DNA from: Bacillaceae bacterium Marseille-Q3522
GTDB taxonomy: Bacteria > Bacillota > Bacilli > Bacillales > Cytobacillaceae
DNA length: 32,880 nt
Assembly: GCA_017898095.1 (NCBI GenBank)
Contig: JAGKQJ010000031.1
Location: 1-32,880 of the forward strand
Direction of reading: 5' to 3'
The notes beneath the pieces are model-generated. The model saw nothing but the letters and a program-made list of their open reading frames with translations. It did not search any database and was not told the origin of the DNA. Below, piece by piece: positions 7,810 to 19,448 of this stretch (the stretch's first letter is position 1; every line of letters begins with the position of its first letter). The translations under genes were made by a program, and so were the position numbers.

Positions 7810-10012
7810 ACCAAATCCAACACAAATCAAAGCAGAAAAAATCTACCGGGAAATGGGTTTGACAGATAAAGAGTTTGCGATGATTGAAGAGATTCTCGGA
7901 CGGATGCCAAATTATACCGAGGTCGGACTTTTCTCCGTCATGTGGTCCGAGCATTGCAGCTATAAAAATTCCAAGCCTGTCTTAAAAAAATTCCCGACAG
8001 AAGGAGAGCATGTCCTGCAAGGCCCGGGAGAGGGAGCAGGAATTGTTGATATCGGGGACGAACAAGCAGTCGTCTTTAAAATTGAAAGTCACAATCACCC
8101 TTCTGCAATTGAGCCGTATCAAGGTGCTGCAACCGGAGTCGGCGGTATTATCCGTGATGTTTTTTCCATGGGAGCAAGACCGATTGCGATGTTAAACTCA
8201 TTGCGATTCGGTGAATTAGACAGCACGCCGCGTGTCCGCTATTTGTTTAAAGAAATTGTCGCCGGAATTGCCGGATATGGAAACTGTATCGGAATTCCGA
8301 CCGTTGGCGGTGAAATTCAATTCGAACCTTGCTATGAAGGAAATCCGCTTGTCAATGCGATGTGTGTCGGTCTGATCGATCATCAGGATATTCAAAAAGG
8401 GCAGGCAAGGGGAATCGGCAATACTGTTATGTATGTCGGGGCAAAAACTGGACGTGATGGTATTCACGGTGCGACCTTTGCATCGGAAGAACTGACGGAA
8501 CAATCGGATGAAAAACGTCCGGCTGTTCAAGTTGGAGACCCGTTTATGGAGAAGCTATTACTGGAAGCGTGTCTGGAGCTTGTAAAATCAGATGCGTTAG
8601 TAGGTATCCAGGATATGGGTGCTGCCGGATTGACTAGCTCCTCTGCCGAAATGGCCAGTAAGGCAGGTTCGGGGATTGAAATGAACCTTGATCTCGTACC
8701 GCAGCGCGAAACAGGCATGACTCCTTATGAAATGATGCTTTCCGAATCGCAGGAACGGATGCTTGTTGTTGTAAAAAAAGGCAGAGAAGCGGAAGTACAG
8801 GAACTTTTTAAGAAATATGATTTAGAGGCAGTTGCGGTTGGAACGGTAACGGAGGATAAAATGCTTCGTCTACTTCATCACGGCGAAGTTGTGGCAAATG
8901 TTCCGGCAGATTCCCTGGCATTAGATGCGCCAGTTTATTATAAGCCGTCCGTGGAACCGGAATATTTCCGCAACTTTCAGCAAATGCCTGCTTATTCTCC
9001 AACCGTTACGGATTATGGTCAAGTGTTGCTCCGTTTATTGGCGCAATCGACGATAGCGAGCAAGGAATCTGTTTATGAACAATATGACTATATGGTACGG
9101 ACAAACACAGTCGTTGCTCCGGGATCGGATGCTGCCGTACTTCGTATTCGCGGGACAAGAAAAGCATTGGCAATGACAACAGATTGCAACTCACGGTATC
9201 TCTATCTTGATCCGGAGACCGGCGGGAAAATAGCGGTCGCGGAAGCAGCCCGCAATATTGTCTGCTCCGGCGGTCAGCCATTAGCGATCACCGATTGCTT
9301 AAACTTTGGCAATCCTGAGAAACCGGAAATATTTTGGCAAATTGAAAAAGCAGCAGACGGGATGAGTGAGGCTTGCCGTAAGTTAAATACACCTGTTACC
9401 GGCGGAAATGTTTCGCTTTATAATGAAACAAACGGAACAGCAATTTATCCAACACCGGTTGTCGGGATGGTCGGTTTAATTAAAGATCTCGATCATATTA
9501 CAACTCAGGTTTTTAAAAATTCCGGAGATCTTATTTATTTACTTGGAGAAACAAAAGAGGAATTTGGCGGCAGTGAACTGCAAAAACTGCTGGAAGGAAA
9601 GCTGTTTGGAAAAGCTCCTGCTTTAGATCTTGAAGTGGAGAAAAAACAGCAGCAGATAGTTTTAGAAGCGATTCAGAGCGGATTCGTTGCTTCCGCACAT
9701 GACATCGCAGAGGGTGGTCTTGCAGTTGCCATAGCGGAAAGCATTTTTGCTTCTGACGGATTGGGTGCGAATGTGGAACTGACCGGCAACCCGGCAGCGG
9801 CACTGTTTAGTGAGTCACAATCGCGATTTCTTTTAAGCGTGAAAAAAGAACATCAAGAAGCGTTTGAACGGTTAACAAATGCAGTATATATTGGCGAAGT
9901 AACAGAGAAACCTTCTTTAACCATTGCCTGCGATGGAAATACTTTACTTGACATTGCAAGCGGGGAAATGGAGAAGGCCTGGAGGGGTGCGATTCCATGC
10001 TTGCTGAAATAA
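7793..10012 (+). CDS. purL: Phosphoribosylformylglycinamidine synthase subunit PurL (small form)
   Basis: A 739-residue ATP-dependent synthetase that turns FGAR into FGAM, the small PurL type that works with PurS and PurQ. Visible are [13 protein letters not shown] near residue 50, the ATP/Mg segment [20 protein letters not shown] near residue 90, VQDMGAAGL-type sequence ([18 protein letters not shown]) near residue 273 and [13 protein letters not shown] near residue 638. GGAGGGAAGC precedes the ATG. It overlaps purQ upstream and purF downstream (16 bp). Confidence 0.97.
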
Positions 10013-11409
10013 AAGGTTTAAATGAAGAATGTGGTGTATTTGGTGTCTGGAATCATGTTCATGCGTCGCAAATTACGTATTACGGACTTCACAGTCTGCA
10101 ACATCGCGGACAAGAAGGAACCGGAATTGTTTCTACCGATGGAACGACGTTAAAAGGAGTGAAGGGGGAGGGATTAGTATCGGAGGTTTACACGCAAGAA
10201 GAAATCGATGAGCTTGACGGTAAATCAGCGATCGGACATGTCCGCTATGCAACAGCGGGCGGCGGCGGCTATGAAAATGTCCAGCCGCTCCTCTTTCACT
10301 TTCAAAGCGGCAGCCTAGCACTTGCACATAATGGCAATCTCGTAAATGCGGAGCAATTAAAAAGCCAGCTCGAAACGCAAGGCAGTATTTTTCAAACAAG
10401 CTCTGATACAGAGGTATTGGCGCATCTCATTCGCAGAGCAGGTTTCTCTACTTTAAGAGATAAGGTGAAAAATGCACTAAGTATGCTGAAAGGGGCTTAT
10501 GCCTTTTTAATTATGACAGAAACGGAGCTGATGGTTGCATTAGATCCGAACGGTCTCCGGCCGCTTTCCATTGGCAAATTGGGAGATAGTTATGTTGTTG
10601 CTTCTGAAACATGTGCTTTTGATATTGTCGGTGCGGAATTTGTCCGTGACGTGCTCCCGGGAGAGCTCCTTATCATCAATGACGAAGGCTTACAGTCAGA
10701 AATGTTTACAATGTCTTCCAATCGGGCGATCTGCACAATGGAATACGTTTATTTTTCCCGTCCGGATAGTGACATCCACGGTATTAATGTGCATACGGCA
10801 AGAAAAAATCTTGGAAAACAATTGGCGGAGGAAGCATCCATTGCTGCCGATGTTGTCACAGGTGTGCCGGATTCGAGTATCTCTGTTGCTATAGGTTATG
10901 CAGAGGCAACCGGTATTCCATATGAATTAGGATTAATTAAAAATCGTTATGTCGGCCGGACCTTTATTCAGCCTTCGCAATCCTTGCGCGAGCAAGGGGT
11001 AAAAATGAAGCTTTCCCCTGTACGCGGGGTCGTTGACGGCAAACGGGTAGTGATGGTCGATGATTCGATTGTCCGCGGCACAACAAGCAGAAGAATCGTC
11101 ACGATGTTACGGGAAGCAGGCGCAACAGAGGTGCATGTGCTGATCAGCTCTCCGCCAATTAAAAATCCTTGTTTTTACGGAATTGACACATCTACTAGAG
11201 AAGAATTGATTGCCGCTGACAAATCAGTAGAAGAAATAAGGGAAATCATTGGTGCTGACACACTCACCTTTTTAAGTGTCGAGGGAATGATAGAAGCAAT
11301 CGGGCGTAAAGACCCGGGACCGACATGCGGACAATGTCTCGCTTGTTTTACCGGAAAGTATCCGACGGAAATTTTTCCAAATAATTTGCTTAGCCAAGTA
11401 AAATGTTAA
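9997..11409 (+). CDS. purF: Amidophosphoribosyltransferase (PRPP amidotransferase)
   Basis: A 470-residue enzyme for the committed step, PRPP plus glutamine to phosphoribosylamine. [11 protein letters not shown] is an 11-residue propeptide before Cys12, which becomes the N-terminal nucleophile of the Ntn glutaminase domain, as in the B. subtilis enzyme. The PRPP-binding loop [16 protein letters not shown] is near residue 351. Cysteines in the Ala-Ile-Cys-Thr-Met segment, NPCFYG and CGQCLAC match the ligand positions of the oxygen-sensitive 4Fe-4S cluster known in the Bacillus enzyme. It overlaps purL by 16 bp. The gap to purM holds a repeat. Confidence 0.97.
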   Translation: MLAEIKGLNEECGVFGVWNHVHASQITYYGLHSLQHRGQEGTGIVSTDGTTLKGVKGEGLVSEVYTQEEIDELDGKSAIGHVRYATAGGGGYENVQPLLFHFQSGSLALAHNGNLVNAEQLKSQLETQGSIFQTSSDTEVLAHLIRRAGFSTLRDKVKNALSMLKGAYAFLIMTETELMVALDPNGLRPLSIGKLGDSYVVASETCAFDIVGAEFVRDVLPGELLIINDEGLQSEMFTMSSNRAICTMEYVYFSRPDSDIHGINVHTARKNLGKQLAEEASIAADVVTGVPDSSISVAIGYAEATGIPYELGLIKNRYVGRTFIQPSQSLREQGVKMKLSPVRGVVDGKRVVMVDDSIVRGTTSRRIVTMLREAGATEVHVLISSPPIKNPCFYGIDTSTREELIAADKSVEEIREIIGADTLTFLSVEGMIEAIGRKDPGPTCGQCLACFTGKYPTEIFPNNLLSQVKC

Positions 11410-11413
11410 CTTT

Positions 11414-11473
11414 ATTTTATCGCAGATTAAGGGGCAGTAATACCCCCACCATAAAAATGGCAGTTTCACTTTA
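11414..11473 (+). repeat. Short form of the 2071-2560 element, inside the pur operon
   Basis: ATTTTATCGCAGATTA and GGGGCAGTAATACCCCC match the left end of the long element apart from one T/A difference, and AGTTTCACTTTA at 11462-11473 matches its right end. The interior of the long form is absent; instead there is a small CCAT-AAAA-ATGG hairpin (11449-11460). It starts five bases after the purF stop and lies within the operon transcript. Confidence 0.8.
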
Positions 11474-11505
11474 TAATTGTGAAAGCATAAGGAGGAGAAG
11501 GCTGC

Positions 11506-12531
11506 ATGGCCAATGCTTATAAGCAGGCGGGTGTAAATATTGAGGCGGGATATGAAGCGGTAGCTAGAATGAAAAAGCATGTTCAAAAAACGATGCGCAA
11601 AGGTGTTATCGGCGGATTAGGCGGATTTGGCGGCATGTTCGATCTTTCAGCACTCAAGCTTAAAGAGCCGGTATTGGTTTCAGGGACGGACGGTGTTGGA
11701 ACAAAGCTTATGCTTGCCTTTTTATTAAATAAACATGATACAATTGGTATCGATGCAGTCGCAATGTGTGTGAACGATATCGTTGTCCAGGGAGCGGAGC
11801 CAATTTATTTTCTTGATTATATTGCCTGCGGGAAAGCAGACCCGGCCAAAATCGAGGCTATTGTTAAGGGAATTGCTGATGGTTGCGAGCAAGCGGGCTG
11901 TGCGCTCGTTGGCGGCGAAACAGCAGAAATGCCGGGGATGTACCAGGAAGACGAGTATGATGTTGCCGGTTTTTCTGTCGGTGCTGTCGAGAAAAAGGCT
12001 CTAATCACGGGGGAAAAAATTGCAGCGGGAGATGTGTTAATCGGTCTCGCATCAAGTGGACTGCACAGCAACGGTTTTTCCCTTGTGCGGAAGATTTTAT
12101 TGAACGATGCCGGCTACGATCTTCATGATCATTTTGATGAACTGGGCCGGACGCTGGGGGAAGAATTGCTTACGCCGACAAAAATATACGTAAAACTGGT
12201 CTTAAAAGCGTTAAAGAAATTTCATATAAAAGGGATGTCTCATATAACCGGAGGCGGATTTATCGAAAATATTCCGAGGATGCTCCCTGAAGGATTAGGG
12301 ATGGAAATCAATGAAGGATCTTGGGATGTGCCGCCAATCTTTTCCCTGCTGCAGTCTGCCGGGAATTTAAAGCGCACGGAGATGTACAATATTTTTAATA
12401 TGGGAATTGGCTTTGTTGTAGCTGTCAGCAAGGAAGAAGCTCCTGATTTGCTTGCTCATCTTCAATCTGAAGGAGAAAAGGCTTATCAGATTGGTACTGT
12501 CACCGGTCGGGGAGAGATAAAGATCGGGTAA
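11506..12531 (+). CDS. purM: Phosphoribosylformylglycinamidine cyclo-ligase
   Basis: A 341-residue AIR synthetase that closes the imidazole ring of FGAM with ATP. Motifs are [15 protein letters not shown] near residue 58, [14 protein letters not shown] near residue 85, [11 protein letters not shown] near residue 138 and [15 protein letters not shown] near residue 244. GGAGGAG precedes the ATG. The purM-purN junction, which is very tight in B. subtilis, is here opened by about 510 bp of repeats. Confidence 0.96.
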   Translation: MANAYKQAGVNIEAGYEAVARMKKHVQKTMRKGVIGGLGGFGGMFDLSALKLKEPVLVSGTDGVGTKLMLAFLLNKHDTIGIDAVAMCVNDIVVQGAEPIYFLDYIACGKADPAKIEAIVKGIADGCEQAGCALVGGETAEMPGMYQEDEYDVAGFSVGAVEKKALITGEKIAAGDVLIGLASSGLHSNGFSLVRKILLNDAGYDLHDHFDELGRTLGEELLTPTKIYVKLVLKALKKFHIKGMSHITGGGFIENIPRMLPEGLGMEINEGSWDVPPIFSLLQSAGNLKRTEMYNIFNMGIGFVVAVSKEEAPDLLAHLQSEGEKAYQIGTVTGRGEIKIG

Positions 12532-12556
12532 AATGAAGACATATTTTTTCTTGAAC

Positions 12557-12930
12557 GGGAACATAAATTGCAAGAACAGGGACATAAATTGCGTAAACGA
12601 GGACAAAAAACTCTGAAATGAGGACATAAAACCGGAAAACGAGATCAAAAAAGAAGAAAAGAGATGGAACTTTTCAGGAAAGAGGACAAAAATTTTCAGA
12701 ATGAGGACATAAATTGCAAGAACGAGGACAAAAAACTCTGAAATGAGGACATAAAACCGGAAAATGGACTCAAAAAAGAAGAAAAGAGATGAACTTTTCA
12801 GGAACGAGGACATTATTTTTCAGAATGAGGACATAAATTGCAAGAACGAGGACAAAAAACTCTGAAAAGGGAACATAAACTGCAAGAATGAGGACATAAA
12901 TCCGGAAAATGAGGACATAAACCAGAAGAG
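12557..12930 (+). repeat. Tandem 21-bp repeat array, about 18 units, between purM and purN
   Basis: Units mostly begin GAGGACATAAA or GAGGACAAAAA and keep a 20-21 bp period, with short internal words in order: TTGCAAG, CTCTG, CCGG, AGAAG, TTTTCAGG, TTTTCAG. That six-unit order repeats, giving a higher-order period of about 124-126 bp. The plus strand is very purine-rich, with an A-tract in most units. No credible start or coding frame is seen; a minus-strand frame stays open only because the period is a multiple of three. The remaining 12931-13044 contains the perfect palindrome ATCCGGCCGGAT (12971-12982). Confidence 0.9.
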
Positions 12931-13044
12931 CGTACTTTTCATGCGATGAAAAAAGGTTATATGTACTGATATCCGGCCGGATTCAATACGAATAATAGAT
13001 TGGGATCCGGCAGTGATTTTTGTGTAAAACAGATGGAGGAAAAA

Positions 13045-13608
13045 ATGAAAAAATTGGCGGTTTTCGCTTCAGGAAACGGAACAAATTTTCAAGTTATTTT
13101 AGATGCAGCAGAGCAAGGAAGATTGCATGCATCTGTTGAGCTGCTTGTAAGTGATCAGCTTGATGCTTTTGCCATTAAGCGGGCAGAATCAGCCGGTATT
13201 CCTTGCTTTGTTTTTTCAGCAAAGCAATATTCCGCAAAAGCTGCATATGAAGAAGAAATATTAGTCCATTTGAAGGAAAAACAAATTGATTTCATTGTTT
13301 TGACCGGCTACATGCGGCTGATTGGTTCAACAATCCTCCAAACATTTCAAGGAAGAATTGTTAATATTCATCCATCCTTATTGCCGGCTTTTCCCGGAAA
13401 AGATGCGATTGGACAAGCAATTGCTGCCGGGGTAAAGGTGAGCGGAGTCACGATTCATTATGTCGATGAAGGCATGGATACAGGGCCGATTATTGCGCAG
13501 CAGGCAGTGGAAATAGCGGAAAATGAAACGAAAACAAGTTTGCAACAAAAAATTCAGCATGTGGAACATCAATTATATCCGCAAGTATTGGAAAAAATAT
13601 GCAGGTGA
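13045..13608 (+). CDS. purN: Phosphoribosylglycinamide formyltransferase, folate-dependent
   Basis: A 187-residue GAR transformylase that moves the formyl group of 10-formyl-THF onto GAR. Motifs are FASGNGTNFQ near residue 9 (phosphate binding), VNIHPSLLPAFPG near residue 104 with the catalytic Asn and His, and HYVDEGMDTGPII near residue 137 with the catalytic Asp. The ATG at 13045 follows TGGAGGAAAAA; an upstream TTG extension to 13000 has no site. A long repeat array separates it from purM, so it either relies on read-through or has its own unseen promoter. Confidence 0.96.
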   Translation: MKKLAVFASGNGTNFQVILDAAEQGRLHASVELLVSDQLDAFAIKRAESAGIPCFVFSAKQYSAKAAYEEEILVHLKEKQIDFIVLTGYMRLIGSTILQTFQGRIVNIHPSLLPAFPGKDAIGQAIAAGVKVSGVTIHYVDEGMDTGPIIAQQAVEIAENETKTSLQQKIQHVEHQLYPQVLEKICR

Positions 13609-13628
13609 ACAGCACCTGCAGTATTTTT
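13600..13628 (+). terminator. Terminator-like hairpin overlapping the purN stop
   Basis: TGCAGGTG (13600-13607) pairs perfectly with CACCTGCA (13613-13620) around a 5-nt loop, and GTATTTTT follows. The purN stop codon is in the left arm, so translating ribosomes would disturb it. The short T-run suggests partial termination or an mRNA end-stabilising role, since purH and purD lie downstream. Confidence 0.5.
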
Positions 13629-13724
13629 GCATGGAAACTTTTCTAAGCAAGGAATACCCGGGAACGATCCACTCCGCAAATGGAAAAATGAGAATGATAA
13701 ATTAATGAAGGGGGCAACAATGAA

Positions 13725-15260
13725 ATGAAAAAAAGAGCATTACTTAGTGTTTCGGATAAAACCGGAATTGCGTCATTTGCAAAACAATTACATAAGCTTG
13801 GTTTTGAACTAATTTCGACTGGCGGTACGAAAAAAGCCCTTGAGGAAGAAGGAATACCAGTGAAGAGTGTCACTCAGGTTACAGGGTTTCCGGAAATTTT
13901 AGAAGGCAGAGTTAAAACATTACATCCTAATATTCACGGCGGTTTATTGGCAAAGTTTTCTGATCCTTCACATCAAGAACAATTAACCGAGCATCATATT
14001 GAACCGATCCAGCTTGTGATTGTCAATTTATACCCGTTCCAGGAGACGATTGCGAAAGCGAATGTTACGGTAGAAGAGGCAATCGAAAACATTGATATCG
14101 GCGGCCCGGCGATGCTTCGTGCCTCCGCGAAAAACCACCAGTATGTCACGGTTGTCGTTGATCCGGCTGATTATGACACAGTGCTCGCAGAATTAGAGGC
14201 GAAAAACGAAGTAACGTTTGCAACAAGGCGCAAGCTGGCAGCAAAGGTATTTCGCCACACAGCGGCTTATGATGCTTTAATAGCAGAGTATATGACGAAT
14301 CTAGTTCAAGAAGAAACACCGGAAAAATTAACGGTTACATATGAGAGAAAACAATCATTACGTTATGGGGAAAATCCGCATCAACAGGCGGCATTTTACC
14401 GCAAGCCTTTAGGGTCAAGCTTTTCAATAGCCGATGCTAGCCAGTTACACGGGAAGGAATTATCTTACAATAATATTAACGATGCAGATGCCGCGCTGCA
14501 AATGATCAAGGATTTTTCAGAACCGGCTGCTGTTGCCGTCAAACATATGAATCCTTGCGGAGTCGGTATCGGGGAAAATATATTTGCAGCATTTGAAAAA
14601 GCGTTTGAAGCTGATCCGGTTTCTATTTTTGGCGGCATTATTGCATTAAACCGCGAAGTAGATGCTGCAACGGCGCAGAAATTACATGGAATTTTTCTCG
14701 AAATCATTATTGCCCCGTCTTTTTCGCAGGAAGCTTTAGATATTTTAACAAGTAAAAAAAATCTCCGTCTGCTTTCCGTTCCATTTGATGCGGAAACAAA
14801 AACGGAGAAGAAGCTGACGTCGATAGAGGGCGGTTTGCTCGTGCAAGATTACGACCATTATTCATTGGATGAAGCAACGATCAGCTATCCAACGGAGCGG
14901 AAACCAACAGAACAAGAGTGGCGCGCATTGAAATTAGGCTGGAAAGTAGTGAAGCATGTAAAATCAAATGCAATTGTGGTCAGCAGTGATTCAAATACAT
15001 TTGGGATTGGAGCGGGACAAATGAACCGCGTTGGTGCAGCGAAAATTGCCCTTGAGCAAGCTGGAGAAAAAGCAAAAGGTGCGGCACTTGCATCGGATGC
15101 CTATTTTCCGATGGATGATACGGTAGAGGCGGCGGCAAAGGCAGGCATAACAGCAATCATCCAGCCCGGCGGTTCAATAAGAGATGAAGATTCAATCAAA
15201 AAAGCAAATGAATACGGGATCGCAATGGTATTTACCGGAGTGCGTCATTTTAAACACTAA
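13725..15260 (+). CDS. purH: Bifunctional AICAR formyltransferase / IMP cyclohydrolase
   Basis: A 511-residue enzyme for the last two steps to IMP. The N-terminal cyclohydrolase domain (to about residue 190) shows [18 protein letters not shown] and [15 protein letters not shown]; the C-terminal transformylase domain shows [15 protein letters not shown] near residue 206, [13 protein letters not shown] near residue 270 and [13 protein letters not shown] near residue 295. AAGGGGGC lies about 10 bases before the ATG. The 116-bp gap to purN includes a hairpin at the purN stop. Confidence 0.97.
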   Translation: MKKRALLSVSDKTGIASFAKQLHKLGFELISTGGTKKALEEEGIPVKSVTQVTGFPEILEGRVKTLHPNIHGGLLAKFSDPSHQEQLTEHHIEPIQLVIVNLYPFQETIAKANVTVEEAIENIDIGGPAMLRASAKNHQYVTVVVDPADYDTVLAELEAKNEVTFATRRKLAAKVFRHTAAYDALIAEYMTNLVQEETPEKLTVTYERKQSLRYGENPHQQAAFYRKPLGSSFSIADASQLHGKELSYNNINDADAALQMIKDFSEPAAVAVKHMNPCGVGIGENIFAAFEKAFEADPVSIFGGIIALNREVDAATAQKLHGIFLEIIIAPSFSQEALDILTSKKNLRLLSVPFDAETKTEKKLTSIEGGLLVQDYDHYSLDEATISYPTERKPTEQEWRALKLGWKVVKHVKSNAIVVSSDSNTFGIGAGQMNRVGAAKIALEQAGEKAKGAALASDAYFPMDDTVEAAAKAGITAIIQPGGSIRDEDSIKKANEYGIAMVFTGVRHFKH

Positions 15261-15334
15261 AAATGGTACATGGTATCAGCAAGTGCAATGCGATAGGGAA
15301 GTAAAGCTGTAACCTGGCACCAAAGCAGATTTGA

Positions 15335-16627
<1,293 letters not shown>

Positions 16628-16677
16628 GATTCACTACATTCTAAGTAATGAACAAGTGTCATTTTTGACGTTTAATC

Positions 16678-16719
16678 AAGCCTGTAAAAAAGAGAGTCAC
16701 ACCTCTTTTTTGCAGGCTT
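16678..16719 (+). terminator. Terminator of the purine operon
   Basis: AAGCCTGTAAAAAAGAG (16678-16694) pairs with CTCTTTTTTGCAGGCTT (16703-16719) over 17 bp with one G-U pair and an 8-nt loop. The T-run is in the right arm, and another T-rich stretch follows at 16728-16732. The following 16720-16899 holds no recognisable gene. Confidence 0.82.
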
Positions 16720-16899
16720 ATTGAGTCTTTTTACTGTTCTTGTTCAAATAATTAGTCTATACTTTTTTTAGTGTGTAAAGCAGGCTCAAGAGCTGGGTTG
16801 CTTTTGAAATGGCTAACTTGTAAAAAAGTAAAAAAATTTTATCGGCTTGCTGAAACGTTTTTAATGCGTTAACAAAAGAAATATGGTAATATAAGAGAA

Positions 16900-17538
16900 A
16901 TGAATGAAAAGGCTTTCTTTTTTCGGAATATGTTCAAAGTCACCGGAGAAATAGCTGCAAATCACTTTGCCGATCGCATTTTTGTTTCACTCAGAAAAGT
17001 GTTTAAAAACATCAACAAAATAAAAGAAGTTAGAAAGACAGAGAAACGCCTTCGCAGGTTGCAGCGCCAAGTTTCTCGAAAATATCAAATGAACAAGGAG
17101 GGAAACCGTTTCGTCAAAACAGGCAACATTATAAAAATCGAAAAGAAGATACGACACCTGCATAGAAGATTAACCAATATCAGAACTAACCATCTTCATC
17201 AAACGACAAACGATATCATGAAAACCAAGCCATATCGAATTGTAATGGAAACCTTGAACATCAAAGGAATGATGAAGAATAAGCATTTGTCAAAAGCGAT
17301 TGCCAAACAAGGTTTATTCGAATTTAAGCGTCAAATTCAATATAAATGTAAGAAACATGGTATTGAGTTTGTTGAAGTTGATAATTGGTATCCATCTTCA
17401 AAAATGTGTTCATGTTGTGGAAGTATTAAGAAAGACCTAAAGCTGTCTGACCGAGTATACAAATGTACTTGTGGTCATGAAATAGACAGGGATTTGAATG
17501 CCTCTATCAACTTGTCACGATACGAATTAGCAAACTGA
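16900..17538 (+). pseudogene. 5'-truncated tnpB (IS200/IS605-family RNA-guided nuclease) relic
   Basis: The 212-residue frame matches TnpB/OrfB only from about residue 33 (VFKNINK, nt about 16999). It keeps the basic helical linker, the second RuvC acid in VMETLNIKG, the four-cysteine zinc finger (CSCC and CTC segments) and the third RuvC acid in HEIDRDLNASINLS at the C terminus. The N-terminal region of TnpB and the first RuvC aspartate (normally in a GIDLG motif) are absent. The first 32 residues resemble nothing I recognise and look like the junction sequence left by deletion. No tnpA is present. It should be inactive as a nuclease. Confidence 0.85.
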
Positions 17539-17678
17539 CATTTAAAAGTTACTGCTAATATGTAGGATTCGTTGTATCCGAATTTACGCCCTCGGAGTGT
17601 TATATCAAACGAGAGTAGCTTCGGCAAAATCGGACACGTAGAACAGGGAAATAAACAATCTTTATAGATTTTTATAAT
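17539..17678 (+). other. Right end of the IS200/IS605-type element, possible omega-RNA remnant
   Basis: About 140 bases follow the tnpB stop and include GAGAGTAGCTTCGGCAAAAT and GGACACGTAGAACAGGG, the kind of structured 3' end found after tnpB where the guide-RNA scaffold and right transposon end lie. The exact element boundary cannot be read without an empty-site comparison. The stretch runs directly into the yerA promoter region. Confidence 0.5.
17673..17678 (+). promoter_or_regulatory. Candidate -10 for yerA at the edge of the IS relic
   Basis: A perfect TATAAT lies 21 bases before the chosen yerA start. No -35 match is seen at 16-18 bases. Its location at or next to the element right end means the relic may supply part of the yerA promoter. 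Confidence 0.35.
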
Positions 17679-17699
17679 GTTTTGGCAACGGGAAACGTA

Positions 17700-19448
17700 A
17701 TGCTGGAACAACGGTACAGGTGGAAAAATAAACAGTTGCGTGAACATGTTTCCGTCCTTGATGGGAAATTATCGCCAACTATCTTGTTAAAAAATGCACG
17801 TTATTTAAATCAGACATTCCGAAAATGGATGAGGGCAAATATATGGATATATGAAGACCGGATCGTTTATGTCGGTGAAAAATTACCTGAAAATACGGAG
17901 AACTCCGAAACGATCGATTGTGTAAATCAATTCATTGTCCCTGGCTATATCGAACCGCATGCCCATCCATTTCAATTATATAATCCCCTTACGCTTGCTG
18001 AATTTGCTGCACAGTACGGTACAACAACACTCATTAATGATAATCTGTCGCTGGTCATGCAGCTTTCAGACCGAAAAAAAGCTTTCGCCTTTCTTAAGGA
18101 AATGAGAACGATACCGACAACGATGTACTGGTGGTGCCGTTTTGATCCGCAAACGGAAATAAATGAAGAAGAATTAACTTTTTCCCACAGCAATATAAAA
18201 GCCTGGCTGGAGCATGACGCGGTGCTACAAGGGGGAGAGCTGACCGGATGGCCGCGTTTATTACATGGCGATGATATGATGTTACACTGGATTCAGGAAG
18301 CAAAAAGAATGCGTAAGAAAATAGAAGGACATTTCCCGGGTGCCTCCGAAAAAACGTTGGCGAAGCTGACCTTGCTTGGGGCAGACTGTGATCATGAAGC
18401 GATCACCGGCCAAGAAGTGTATAACCGTCTTATGCAGGGGTATATGGTGTCCCTGCGCTATTCATCAATCCGTCCGGATCTCCTTAATTTGCTGGATGAA
18501 ATTCATCAGCTTGGTATTCAGCAGTACGACCGGTTTATGCTGACAACGGATGGTTCTTATGCTCATTTTTATGAACAGGGACTAATTGATCACTTGATCC
18601 GCATTGCGATGGAAAAAGGGGTCCCGGTTATCGATGCCTATAATATGGCAACGATTAATGTCGCCCGCTACTATAATATCGAATATTTACATGGCAATAT
18701 TGCAACAGGAAGAGTGGCAAACTTGAATTTTCTTGAGGATGAGCGAAATCCGACACCGATTTCAGTGATGGCGAAAGGAAAATGGCTGAAACGTGACGGT
18801 AAAAAAATTGTTAACCAATATAAAAAGCTGGATTGGAAGAGTTATGGTTTCGCCCCTTTAGAAATTGATTGGGAAATAACAAAAGATGACTTGCAGTTTT
18901 CAATGCCGTTCGGAATGAAAATGGAAAATTCTGTTATAATAAAGCCGTACTCTGTTACGATAGATGTTTCCTATGACCAATTGTCTACAGACCATGATGA
19001 ATGCTTTTTTATGATGATCGACCGTAAGGGAAAATGGCGGATTAATACAATGTTAAAAGGTTTCTCCAATAAACTTTCCGGACTTGCAAGTTCTTTTTCG
19101 ACGACAGGTGATATTTTACTGATCGGCAAAAACAAACAAGACATGATCCATGCTTTTAAACATATGCAAAAGATTGGCGGGGGAATTGTTATTGCGGAAG
19201 ATGGGAAAATTGAACTGGAAATGCCGCTTCTATTAAACGGGGTATTATCAGATAAGAGTGTCGAAGAAATTATGACGGAAGAAAAGCGATTTTTACAATA
19301 TTTAAAGAATAAAGGTTACCCATATAAAGATCCGATCTATTCCTTATTATTTTTTTCTTCCACTCATTTGCCCTATTTACGGATTACGCAGCGCGGAATG
19401 TACGATGTGATGAATAAAATGGTACTCTTTCCGACGATAATGCGTTAA
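17700..19448 (+). CDS. yerA: Adenine deaminase-like amidohydrolase YerA
   Basis: A 582-residue amidohydrolase-superfamily protein close to B. subtilis YerA, annotated as a putative adenine deaminase. The metal-binding PGYIEPHAHPFQLYNP is near residue 85, followed by GTTTLINDN; GHFPGAS and GADCDHEAITGQE near residues 208-235 and TTDGSY near residue 283 resemble the remaining metal and substrate segments of AdeC. If active it would convert adenine to hypoxanthine, which fits its place after the purine operon, but activity of this subgroup is not settled. ATG 17700 is preferred to TTG 17682 by family N terminus, with GGGAA as a weak site. The tnpB relic ends within 25 bases upstream. Confidence 0.88.
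   Translation: MLEQRYRWKNKQLREHVSVLDGKLSPTILLKNARYLNQTFRKWMRANIWIYEDRIVYVGEKLPENTENSETIDCVNQFIVPGYIEPHAHPFQLYNPLTLAEFAAQYGTTTLINDNLSLVMQLSDRKKAFAFLKEMRTIPTTMYWWCRFDPQTEINEEELTFSHSNIKAWLEHDAVLQGGELTGWPRLLHGDDMMLHWIQEAKRMRKKIEGHFPGASEKTLAKLTLLGADCDHEAITGQEVYNRLMQGYMVSLRYSSIRPDLLNLLDEIHQLGIQQYDRFMLTTDGSYAHFYEQGLIDHLIRIAMEKGVPVIDAYNMATINVARYYNIEYLHGNIATGRVANLNFLEDERNPTPISVMAKGKWLKRDGKKIVNQYKKLDWKSYGFAPLEIDWEITKDDLQFSMPFGMKMENSVIIKPYSVTIDVSYDQLSTDHDECFFMMIDRKGKWRINTMLKGFSNKLSGLASSFSTTGDILLIGKNKQDMIHAFKHMQKIGGGIVIAEDGKIELEMPLLLNGVLSDKSVEEIMTEEKRFLQYLKNKGYPYKDPIYSLLFFSSTHLPYLRITQRGMYDVMNKMVLFPTIMR

Noticed and set aside
12367-12813. Minus-strand frame of 148 codons over the purM end and the 21-bp array
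   Set aside because: It stays open because the repeat period is a multiple of three; the product is a Phe/Ser/Leu heptad repeat with no ribosome site and overlaps purM.
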